Shown: piece by piece, positions 49,758-61,811 of the stretch | How the letters are laid out: each line of letters starts with the position of its first letter | Numbering within the stretch: position 1 is the first letter of the stretch | Origin: Diorhabda sublineata | Lineage: Eukaryota > Arthropoda > Insecta > Coleoptera > Chrysomelidae | Length of the DNA: 64,000 bases | Assembly: GCF_026230105.1 (NCBI RefSeq) | Contig: NW_026614300.1 | Location: 44,876 to 108,875 of the forward strand | Reading direction: 5' to 3' | Notes under the pieces: generated by a model | What the model was told of the DNA's origin: nothing | What the model saw: the letters and a program-made list of their open reading frames with translations, nothing else | Databases searched by the model: none | Position numbers and translations under genes: made by a program

Positions 49758-52697
49758 TTTGTCAGATATCATCGAATAACATCGATTGAAGCCCGTTGAG
49801 GTCAACTGTCACTTTGTGTAAATTGAAAATTTTCAAAGTGTAACTTCCTAATTTGGAGTCGAATTTCAACATTTCTCATATATTTGAGTGAGTTTGAATC
49901 TAACTTTGTCAGATATCATCGAATAACATCGATTGAAGCCAGTTGAGGTCAACTGTCACTTTGTGTTAATTGAAAATTTTCAAAGTCTTACTTCCTAATT
50001 TGGAGTCGAATTTCAACATTTCTCATATATTTGAGTGAGTTTGCATATAACTTTGTCAGATATCATCGAATAACATCGATTGAAGCCCATTGACGTCAAC
50101 TGTCACTTTGTGTTAATTGAAAATTTTCAAAGTCTAACTTCCTAATTTGAAGTCAAATTTCAACATTTCTCATATATTTGAGTGAGTTTGCATCTAACTT
50201 CGTCAGATATCATCGAATAACATCGATTGAAGCCCATTGAGGTCAACTGTCACTTTGTGTTAATTGAAAATTTTCAAAGTCTAACTTCCTAATTTGAAGT
50301 CGAATTTCAACATTTCTCATATATTTGAGTGAGTTTGCATCTAACTTTGTCAGATATCATCGAATAACATCGATTGAAGCCCATTGAGGTCAACTGTCAC
50401 TTTGTGTTAATTGAAAATTTTCAAAGTCTAACTTCCTAATTTGAAGTCGAATTTCAACATTTCTCATATATTTGAGTGAGTTTGCATCTAACTTCGTCAG
50501 ATATCATCGAATAACATCGATTGAAGCCCATTGAGGTCAACTGTCACTTTGTATTAATTGAAAATTTTCAAAGTCTAACTTCCTAATTTGGAGTCGAATT
50601 TCAAAATTTCTCATATATTTGAGTGAGTTTGCATCTAACTTTGTCAGATATCATCGAATAACATCGATTGAAGCCAGTTGAGGTCAACTGTCACTTTGTG
50701 TTAATTGAAAATTTTCAAAGTCTAACTTCCTAATTTTAAGTCGAATTTCAACATTTCTCATATATTTGAGTGAGTTTGCATATAACTTTGTCAGATATCA
50801 TCGAATAACATCGATTGAAGCCCGTTGAGGTCAACTGTCACTTTGTGTTAATTGAAAATTTTCAAAGTCCAACTTCCTAATTTGAAGTCGAATTTCAACA
50901 TTTCTCATATATTTGAGTGAGTTTGCATCTAACTTTGTCAGATATCATCGAATAAAATCGATTGAAGCCCATTGAGGTCAACTGTCACTTTGTGTTAATT
51001 GAAAATTTTCAAAGTCTAACTTCCTAATTTGAAGTCAAATTTCAACATTTCTCATATATTTGAGTGAGTTTGCATCTAACTTTATCAGATATCATCGAAT
51101 AACATCGATTGAAGCCCATTGACGTCAACTGTCACTTTGTGTTAATTGAAAATTTTCAAAGTCTAACTTCCTAACTTGAAGTCGAATTTCAACATTTCTC
51201 ATATATTAGAGTGAGTTTGCATCCAACTTTGTTAGATATCATCGAATAACATCGATTGAAGCCCGTTGAGGTCAACTGTCACTTTGTGTAAATTGAAAAT
51301 TTTCAAAGTGTAACTTCCTAATTTGGAGTCGAATTTCAACATTTCTCATATATTTGAGTGAGTTTGAATCTAACTTTGTCAGATATCATCGAATAACATC
51401 GATTGAAGCCAGTTGAGGTCAACTGTCACTTTGTGTTAATTGAAAATTTTCAAAGTCTAACTTCCTAATTTGGAGTCGAATTTCAACATTTCTCATATAT
51501 TTGAGTGAGTTTGCATATAACTTTGTCAGATATCATCGAATAACATCGATTGAAGCCCATTGACGTCAACTGTCACTTTGTGTTAATTGAAAATTTTCAA
51601 AGTCTAACTTCCTAATTTGAAGTCAAATTTCAACATTTCTCATATATTTGAGTGAGTTTGCATCTAACTTCGTCAGATATCATCGAATAACATCGATTGA
51701 AGCCCATTGAGGTCAACTGTCACTTTGTGTTAATTGAAAATTTTCAAAGTCTAACTTCCTAATTTGAAGTCGAATTTCAACATTTCTCATATATTTGAGT
51801 GAGTTTGCATCTAACTTTGTCAGATATCATCGAATAACATCGATTGAAGCCCATTGAGGTCAACTGTCACTTTGTGTTAATTGAAAATTTTCAAAGTCTA
51901 ACTTCCTAATTTGAAGTCGAATTTCAACATTTCTCATATATTTGAGTGAGTTTGCATCTAACTTCGTCAGATATCATCGAATAACATCGATTGAAGCCCA
52001 TTGAGGTCAACTGTCACTTTGTATTAATTGAAAATTTTCAAAGTCTAACTTCCTAATTTGGAGTCGAATTTCAAAATTTCTCATATATTTGAGTGAGTTT
52101 GCATCTAACTTTGTCAGATATCATCGAATAACATCGATTGAAGCCAGTTGAGGTCAACTGTCACTTTGTGTTAATTGAAAATTTTCAAAGTCTAACTTCC
52201 TAATTTTAAGTCGAATTTCAACATTTCTCATATATTTGAGTGAGTTTGCATATAACTTTGTCAGATATCATCGAATAACATCGATTGAAGCCCGTTGAGG
52301 TCAACTGTCACTTTGTGTTAATTGAAAATTTTCAAAGTCCAACTTCCTAATTTGAAGTCGAATTTCAACATTTCTCATATATTTGAGTGAGTTTGCATCT
52401 AACTTTGTCAGATATCATCGAATAAAATCGATTGAAGCCCATTGAGGTCAACTGTCACTTTGTGTTAATTGAAAATTTTCAAAGTCTAACTTCCTAATTT
52501 GAAGTCAAATTTCAACATTTCTCATATATTTGAGTGAGTTTGCATCTAACTTTATCAGATATCATCGAATAACATCGATTGAAGCCCATTGACGTCAACT
52601 GTCACTTTGTGTTAATTGAAAATTTTCAAAGTCTAACTTCCTAACTTGAAGTCGAATTTCAACATTTCTCATATATTAGAGTGAGTTTGCATCCAAC
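49758..52697. repeat. Tandem 10-monomer duplication (2 x 1,470 bp)
   Basis: Monomers d-e-f-g-h-i-j-k-l-m at 49758-51227 are followed by a second set at 51228-52697. The first monomer of the second set (51228) starts like n (TTTGTTAG, GTGTAAATT) and ends like d (TTTGAATC), which is the expected junction of an unequal exchange between n and d. Both sets carry an unusual j monomer with TAATTTTAAG (near 50731 and 52201), while j elsewhere (47847, 54609, 59607) has TAATTTGAAG. Confidence 0.87.
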
Positions 52698-53285
52698 TTT
52701 GTTAGATATCATCGAATAACATCGATTGAAGCCCGTTGAGGTCAACTGTCACTTTGTGTAAATTGAAAATTTTCAAAGTGTAACTTCCTAATTTGGAGTC
52801 GAATTTCAACATTTCTCATATATTTGAGTGAGTTTGCATCTAACTTTGTCAGATATCATCGAATAACATCGATTGAAGCCCGTTGAGGTCAACTGTCACT
52901 TTGTGTAAATTGAAAATTTTCAAAGTCTAACTTCCTAATTTGGAGTCAAATTTCAACATTTCTCATATATTTGAGTGAGTTTGCATCTAACTTCATCAGA
53001 TATCATCGAATAAAAGCGATTGAAGCCCATTGAGGTCAACTGTCACTTTGTGTTAATTGAAAATTTTCAAAGTCTAACTTCCTAATTTGGAGTCGAATTT
53101 CAACATTTCTCATATATTTGAGTGAGTTTGCATCTAACTTCATCAGATATCATCGAATAACATCGATTGAAGCCCATTGAGGTCAACTGTCACTTTGTGT
53201 TGATTGAAAATTTTCAAAGTCTAACTTCCTAATTTGGAGTCGAATTTCAACATTTCTCATATATTTGAGTGAGTTTGCATCTAAC

Positions 53286-56200
53286 TTTGTCAGATATCAT
53301 CGAATAACATCGATTGAAGCCCGTTGAGGTCAACTGTCACTTTGTGTAAATTGAAAATTTTCAAAGTGTAACTTCCTAATTTGGAGTCGAATTTCAACAT
53401 TTCTCATATATTTGAGTGAGTTTGCATCTAACTTTGTCAGATATCATCGAATAACATCGATTGAAGCCCATTGAGGTCAACTGTCACTTTGTGTTAATTG
53501 AAAATTTTCAAAGTCTAACTTCCTAATTTGGAGTCGAATTTCAACATTTCTCATATATTTGAGTGAGTTTGCATCTAACTTTGTCAGATATCATCGAATA
53601 ACATCGATTGAAGCCCATTGAGGTCAACTGTCACTTTGTGTTGATTGAAAATTTTCAAAGTCTAACTTCCTAATTTGGAGTAGAATTTCAACATTTCTCA
53701 TATATTTGAGTGAGTTTGCATCTAACTTTGTCAGATATCATCGAATAACATCGATTGAAGCCCGTTGAGGTCAACTGTCACTTTGTGTAAATTGAAAATT
53801 TTCAAAGTGTAACTTCCTAATTTGGAGTCGAATTTCAACATTTCTCATATATTTGAGTGAGTTTGAATCTAACTTTGTCAGATATCATCGAATAACATCG
53901 ATTGAAGCCAGTTGAGGTCAACTGTCACTTTGTGTTAATTGAAAATTTTCAAAGTCTAACTTCCTAATTTGGAGTCGAATTTCAACATTTCTCATATATT
54001 TGAGTGAGTTTGCATATAACTTTGTCAGATATCATCGAATAACATCGATTGAAGCCCATTGACGTCAACTGTCACTTTGTGTTAATTGAAAATTTTCAAA
54101 GTCTAACTTCCTAATTTGAAGTCAAATTTCAACATTTCTCATATATTTGAGTGAGTTTGCATCTAACTTCGTCAGATATCATCGAATAACATCGATTGAA
54201 GCCCATTGAGGTCAACTGTCACTTTGTGTTAATTGAAAATTTTCAAAGTCTAACTTCCTAATTTGAAGTCGAATTTCAACATTTCTCATATATTTGAGTG
54301 AGTTTGCATCTAACTTTGTCAGATATCATCGAATAACATCGATTGAAGCCCATTGAGGTCAACTGTCACTTTGTGTTAATTGAAAATTTTCAAAGTCTAA
54401 CTTCCTAATTTGAAGTCGAATTTCAACATTTCTCATATATTTGAGTGAGTTTGCATCTAACTTCGTCAGATATCATCGAATAACATCGATTGAAGCCCAT
54501 TGAGGTCAACTGTCACTTTGTATTAATTGAAAATTTTCAAAGTCTAACTTCCTAATTTGGAGTCGAATTTCAAAATTTCTCATATATTTGAGTGAGTTTG
54601 CATCTAACTTTGTCAGATATCATCGAATAACATCGATTGAAGCCAGTTGAGGTCAACTGTCACTTTGTGTTAATTGAAAATTTTCAAAGTCTAACTTCCT
54701 AATTTGAAGTCGAATTTCAACATTTCTCATATATTTGAGTGAGTTTGCATATAACTTTGTCAGATATCATCGAATAACATCGATTGAAGCCCGTTGAGGT
54801 CAACTGTCACTTTGTGTTAATTGAAAATTTTCAAAGTCCAACTTCCTAATTTGAAGTCGAATTTCAACATTTCTCATATATTTGAGTGAGTTTGCATCTA
54901 ACTTTGTCAGATATCATCGAATAACATCGATTGAAGCCCGTTGAGGTCAACTGTCACTTTGTGTAAATTGAAAATTTTCAAAGTGTAACTTCCTAATTTG
55001 GAGTCGAATTTCAACATTTCTCATATATTTGAGTGAGTTTGAATCTAACTTTGTCAGATATCATCGAATAACATCGATTGAAGCCAGTTGAGGTCAACTG
55101 TCACTTTGTGTTAATTGAAAATTTTCAAAGTCTTACTTCCTAATTTGGAGTCGAATTTCAACATTTCTCATATATTTGAGTGAGTTTGCATATAACTTTG
55201 TCAGATATCATCGAATAACATCGATTGAAGCCCATTGACGTCAACTGTCACTTTGTGTTAATTGAAAATTTTCAAAGTCTAACTTCCTAATTTGAAGTCA
55301 AATTTCAACATTTCTCATATATTTGAGTGAGTTTGCATCTAACTTCGTCAGATATCATCGAATAACATCGATTGAAGCCCATTGAGGTCAACTGTCACTT
55401 TGTGTTAATTGAAAATTTTCAAAGTCTAACTTCCTAATTTGAAGTCGAATTTCAACATTTCTCATATATTTGAGTGAGTTTGCATCTAACTTTGTCAGAT
55501 ATCATCGAATAACATCGATTGAAGCCCATTGAGGTCAACTGTCACTTTGTGTTAATTGAAAATTTTCAAAGTCTAACTTCCTAATTTGAAGTCGAATTTC
55601 AACATTTCTCATATATTTGAGTGAGTTTGCATCTAACTTCGTCAGATATCATCGAATAACATCGATTGAAGCCCATTGAGGTCAACTGTCACTTTGTATT
55701 AATTGAAAATTTTCAAAGTCTAACTTCCTAATTTGGAGTCGAATTTCAAAATTTCTCATATATTTGAGTGAGTTTGCATCTAACTTTGTCAGATATCATC
55801 GAATAACATCGATTGAAGCCAGTTGAGGTCAACTGTCACTTTGTGTTAATTGAAAATTTTCAAAGTCTAACTTCCTAATTTTAAGTCGAATTTCAACATT
55901 TCTCATATATTTGAGTGAGTTTGCATATAACTTTGTCAGATATCATCGAATAACATCGATTGAAGCCCATTGAGGTCAACTGTCACTTTGTGTTAATTGA
56001 AAATTTTCAAAGTCTAACTTCCTAATTTGAAGTCAAATTTCAACATTTCTCATATATTTGAGTGAGTTTGCATCTAACTTTATCAGATATCATCGAATAA
56101 CATCGATTGAAGCCCATTGACGTCAACTGTCACTTTGTGTTAATTGAAAATTTTCAAAGTCTAACTTCCTAACTTGAAGTCGAATTTCAACATTTCTCAT

Positions 56201-58283
56201 ATATTAGAGTGAGTTTGCATCCAACTTTGTTAGATATCATCGAATAACATCGATTGAAGCCCGTTGAGGTCAACTGTCACTTTGTGTAAATTGAAAATTT
56301 TCAAAGTGTAACTTCCTAATTTGGAGTCGAATTTCAACATTTCTCATATATTTGAGTGAGTTTGAATCTAACTTTGTCAGATATCATCGAATAACATCGA
56401 TTGAAGCCAGTTGAGGTCAACTGTCACTTTGTGTTAATTGAAAATTTTCAAAGTCTAACTTCCTAATTTGGAGTCGAATTTCAACATTTCTCATATATTT
56501 GAGTGAGTTTGCATATAACTTTGTCAGATATCATCGAATAACATCGATTGAAGCCCATTGACGTCAACTGTCACTTTGTGTTAATTGAAAATTTTCAAAG
56601 TCTAACTTCCTAATTTGAAGTCAAATTTCAACATTTCTCATATATTTGAGTGAGTTTGCATCTAACTTCGTCAGATATCATCGAATAACATCGATTGAAG
56701 CCCATTGAGGTCAACTGTCACTTTGTGTTAATTGAAAATTTTCAAAGTCTAACTTCCTAATTTGAAGTCGAATTTCAACATTTCTCATATATTTGAGTGA
56801 GTTTGCATCTAACTTTGTCAGATATCATCGAATAACATCGATTGAAGCCCATTGAGGTCAACTGTCACTTTGTGTTAATTGAAAATTTTCAAAGTCTAAC
56901 TTCCTAATTTGAAGTCGAATTTCAACATTTCTCATATATTTGAGTGAGTTTGCATCTAACTTCGTCAGATATCATCGAATAACATCGATTGAAGCCCATT
57001 GAGGTCAACTGTCACTTTGTATTAATTGAAAATTTTCAAAGTCTAACTTCCTAATTTGGAGTCGAATTTCAAAATTTCTCATATATTTGAGTGAGTTTGC
57101 ATCTAACTTTGTCAGATATCATCGAATAACATCGATTGAAGCCAGTTGAGGTCAACTGTCACTTTGTGTTAATTGAAAATTTTCAAAGTCTAACTTCCTA
57201 ATTTTAAGTCGAATTTCAACATTTCTCATATATTTGAGTGAGTTTGCATATAACTTTGTCAGATATCATCGAATAACATCGATTGAAGCCCGTTGAGGTC
57301 AACTGTCACTTTGTGTTAATTGAAAATTTTCAAAGTCCAACTTCCTAATTTGAAGTCGAATTTCAACATTTCTCATATATTTGAGTGAGTTTGCATCTAA
57401 CTTTGTCAGATATCATCGAATAAAATCGATTGAAGCCCATTGAGGTCAACTGTCACTTTGTGTTAATTGAAAATTTTCAAAGTCTAACTTCCTAATTTGA
57501 AGTCAAATTTCAACATTTCTCATATATTTGAGTGAGTTTGCATCTAACTTTATCAGATATCATCGAATAACATCGATTGAAGCCCATTGACGTCAACTGT
57601 CACTTTGTGTTAATTGAAAATTTTCAAAGTCTAACTTCCTAACTTGAAGTCGAATTTCAACATTTCTCATATATTAGAGTGAGTTTGCATCCAACTTTGT
57701 TAGATATCATCGAATAACATCGATTGAAGCCCGTTGAGGTCAACTGTCACTTTGTGTAAATTGAAAATTTTCAAAGTGTAACTTCCTAATTTGGAGTCGA
57801 ATTTCAACATTTCTCATATATTTGAGTGAGTTTGCATCTAACTTTGTCAGATATCATCGAATAACATCGATTGAAGCCCGTTGAGGTCAACTGTCACATT
57901 GTGTAAATTGAAAATTTTCAAAGTCTAACTTCCTAATTTGGAGTCAAATTTCAACATTTCTCATATATTTGAGTGAGTTTGCATCTAACTTCATCAGATA
58001 TCATCGAATAAAAGCGATTGAAGCCCATTGAGGTCAACTGTCACTTTGTGTTAATTGAAAATTTTCAAAGTCTAACTTCCTAATTTGGAGTCGAATTTCA
58101 ACATTTCTCATATATTTGAGTGAGTTTGCATCTAACTTCATCAGATATCATCGAATAACATCGATTGAAGCCCATTGAGGTCAACTGTCACTTTGTGTTG
58201 ATTGAAAATTTTCAAAGTCTAACTTCCTAATTTGGAGTCGAATTTCAACATTTCTCATATATTTGAGTGAGTTTGCATCTAAC
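53286..58283. repeat. 34-monomer segment: HOR with nested re-duplication
   Basis: The order is a to k (53286-54902), then d e f g h i j (54903-55931), a k/l fusion (55932), m, an n/d hybrid (56226), e to n (56373-57842), an a/p hybrid (57843), q and r. The 17-monomer HOR has thus been enlarged to exactly twice its length (34 x 147 = 4,998 bp) by inserting extra runs of its central d-m block. TAATTTTAAG j monomers occur at 55785 and 57108 but not at 54609, so the inserted runs resemble the 49758-52697 duplication rather than their immediate neighbour. Confidence 0.85.
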
Positions 58284-60782
58284 TTTGTCAGATATCATCG
58301 AATAACATCGATTGAAGCCCGTTGAGGTCAACTGTCACTTTGTGTAAATTGAAAATTTTCAAAGTGTAACTTCCTAATTTGGAGTCGAATTTCAACATTT
58401 CTCATATATTTGAGTGAGTTTGCATCTAACTTTGTCAGATATCATCGAATAACATCGATTGAAGCCCATTGAGGTCAACTGTCACTTTGTGTTAATTGAA
58501 AATTTTCAAAGTCTAACTTCCTAATTTGGAGTCGAATTTCAACATTTCTCATATATTTGAGTGAGTTTGCATCTAACTTTGTCAGATATCATCGAATAAC
58601 ATCGATTGAAGCCCATTGAGGTCAACTGTCACTTTGTGTTGATTGAAAATTTTCAAAGTCTAACTTCCTAATTTGGAGTAGAATTTCAACATTTCTCATA
58701 TATTTGAGTGAGTTTGCATCTAACTTTGTCAGATATCATCGAATAACATCGATTGAAGCCCGTTGAGGTCAACTGTCACTTTGTGTAAATTGAAAATTTT
58801 CAAAGTGTAACTTCCTAATTTGGAGTCGAATTTCAACATTTCTCATATATTTGAGTGAGTTTGAATCTAACTTTGTCAGATATCATCGAATAACATCGAT
58901 TGAAGCCAGTTGAGGTCAACTGTCACTTTGTGTTAATTGAAAATTTTCAAAGTCTAACTTCCTAATTTGGAGTCGAATTTCAACATTTCTCATATATTTG
59001 AGTGAGTTTGCATATAACTTTGTCAGATATCATCGAATAACATCGATTGAAGCCCATTGACGTCAACTGTCACTTTGTGTTAATTGAAAATTTTCAAAGT
59101 CTAACTTCCTAATTTGAAGTCAAATTTCAACATTTCTCATATATTTGAGTGAGTTTGCATCTAACTTCGTCAGATATCATCGAATAACATCGATTGAAGC
59201 CCATTGAGGTCAACTGTCACTTTGTGTTAATTGAAAATTTTCAAAGTCTAACTTCCTAATTTGAAGTCGAATTTCAACATTTCTCATATATTTGAGTGAG
59301 TTTGCATCTAACTTTGTCAGATATCATCGAATAACATCGATTGAAGCCCATTGAGGTCAACTGTCACTTTGTGTTAATTGAAAATTTTCAAAGTCTAACT
59401 TCCTAATTTGAAGTCGAATTTCAACATTTCTCATATATTTGAGTGAGTTTGCATCTAACTTCGTCAGATATCATCGAATAACATCGATTGAAGCCCATTG
59501 AGGTCAACTGTCACTTTGTATTAATTGAAAATTTTCAAAGTCTAACTTCCTAATTTGGAGTCGAATTTCAAAATTTCTCATATATTTGAGTGAGTTTGCA
59601 TCTAACTTTGTCAGATATCATCGAATAACATCGATTGAAGCCAGTTGAGGTCAACTGTCACTTTGTGTTAATTGAAAATTTTCAAAGTCTAACTTCCTAA
59701 TTTGAAGTCGAATTTCAACATTTCTCATATATTTGAGTGAGTTTGCATATAACTTTGTCAGATATCATCGAATAACATCGATTGAAGCCCGTTGAGGTCA
59801 ACTGTCACTTTGTGTTAATTGAAAATTTTCAAAGTCCAACTTCCTAATTTGAAGTCGAATTTCAACATTTCTCATATATTTGAGTGAGTTTGCATCTAAC
59901 TTTGTCAGATATCATCGAATAAAATCGATTGAAGCCCATTGAGGTCAACTGTCACTTTGTGTTAATTGAAAATTTTCAAAGTCTAACTTCCTAATTTGAA
60001 GTCAAATTTCAACATTTCTCATATATTTGAGTGAGTTTGCATCTAACTTTATCAGATATCATCGAATAACATCGATTGAAGCCCATTGACGTCAACTGTC
60101 ACTTTGTGTTAATTGAAAATTTTCAAAGTCTAACTTCCTAACTTGAAGTCGAATTTCAACATTTCTCATATATTAGAGTGAGTTTGCATCCAACTTTGTT
60201 AGATATCATCGAATAACATCGATTGAAGCCCGTTGAGGTCAACTGTCACTTTGTGTAAATTGAAAATTTTCAAAGTGTAACTTCCTAATTTGGAGTCGAA
60301 TTTCAACATTTCTCATATATTTGAGTGAGTTTGCATCTAACTTTGTCAGATATCATCGAATAACATCGATTGAAGCCCATTGAGGTCAACTGTCACTTTG
60401 TGTTAATTGAAAATTTTCAAAGTCTAACTTCCTAATTTGGAGTCAAATTTCAACATTTCTCATATATTTGAGTGAGTTTGCATCTAACTCCATCAGATAT
60501 CATCGAATAAAAGCGATTGAAGCCCATTGAGGTCAACTGTCACTTTGTGTTAATTGAAAATTTTCAAAGTCTAACTTCCTAATTTGGAGTCGAATTTCAA
60601 CATTTCTCATATATTTGAGTGAGTTTGCATCTAACTTCATCAGATATCATCGAATAACATCGATTGAAGCCCATTGAGGTCAACTGTCACTTTGTGTTGA
60701 TTGAAAATTTTCAAAGTCTAACTTCCTAATTTGGAGTCGAATTTCAACATTTCTCATATATTTGAGTGAGTTTGCATCTAAC
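58284..60782. repeat. Archetypal 17-monomer HOR of the right domain (2,499 bp)
   Basis: Seventeen monomers, all 147 bp, run in the order a-n, p, q, r without nested duplication. This is the cleanest single copy of the domain's HOR and is useful as its reference. Landmarks are AGTGTAAC (58284, 58725, 60195), GTGTTGATT (58578, 60636), GGAGTAGAA near 58680, TTTGAATC near 58861, GTATTAA with CAAAATTT (59460), AGTCCAAC (59754) and TATTAGAG near 60175. Monomer q has a private CTCCATCAG near 60490. A partial set (q-like, m, n, a/o hybrid, p, q, r) follows at 60783-61811 before the next full copy. Confidence 0.87.
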
Positions 60783-61811
60783 TTTGTCAGATATCATCGA
60801 ATAAAAGCGATTGAAGCCCATTGAGGTCAACTGTCACTTTGTGTTAATTGAAAATTTTCAAAGTCTAACTTCCTAATTTGGAGTCGAATTTCAACATTTC
60901 TCATATATTTGAGTGAGTTTGCATCTAACTTTATCAGATATCATCGAATAACATCGATTGAAGCCCATTGACGTCAACTGTCACTTTGTGTTAATTGAAA
61001 ATTTTCAAAGTCTAACTTCCTAACTTGAAGTCGAATTTCAACATTTCTCATATATTAGAGTGAGTTTGCATCCAACTTTGTTAGATATCATCGAATAACA
61101 TCGATTGAAGCCCGTTGAGGTCAACTGTCACTTTGTGTAAATTGAAAATTTTCAAAGTGTAACTTCCTAATTTGGAGTCGAATTTCAACATTTCTCATAT
61201 ATTTGAGTGAGTTTGCATCTAACTTTGTCAGATATCATCGAATAACATCGATTGAAGCCCGTTGAGGTCAACTGTCACTTTGTGTAAATTGAAAATTTTC
61301 AAAGTGTAACTTCCTAATTTGAAGTCGAATTTCAACATTTCTCATATATTTGAGTGTGTTTGCATCTAACTTTGTCAGATATCATCGAATAACATCGATT
61401 GAAGCCCATTGAGGTCAACTGTCACTTTGTGTTAATTGAAAATTTTCAAAGTCTAACTTCCTAATTTGGAGTCAAATTTCAACATTTCTCATATATTTGA
61501 GTGAGTTTGCATCTAACTTCATCAGATATCATCGAATAAAAGCGATTGAAGCCCATTGAGGTCAACTGTCACTTTGTGTTAATTGAAAATTTTCAAAGTC
61601 TAACTTCCTAATTTGGAGTCGAATTTCAACATTTCTCATATATTTGAGTGAGTTTGCATCTAACTTCATCAGATATCATCGAATAACATCGATTGAAGCC
61701 CATTGAGGTCAACTGTCACTTTGTGTTGATTGAAAATTTTCAAAGTCTAACTTCCTAATTTGGAGTCGAATTTCAACATTTCTCATATATTTGAGTGAGT
61801 TTGCATCTAAC

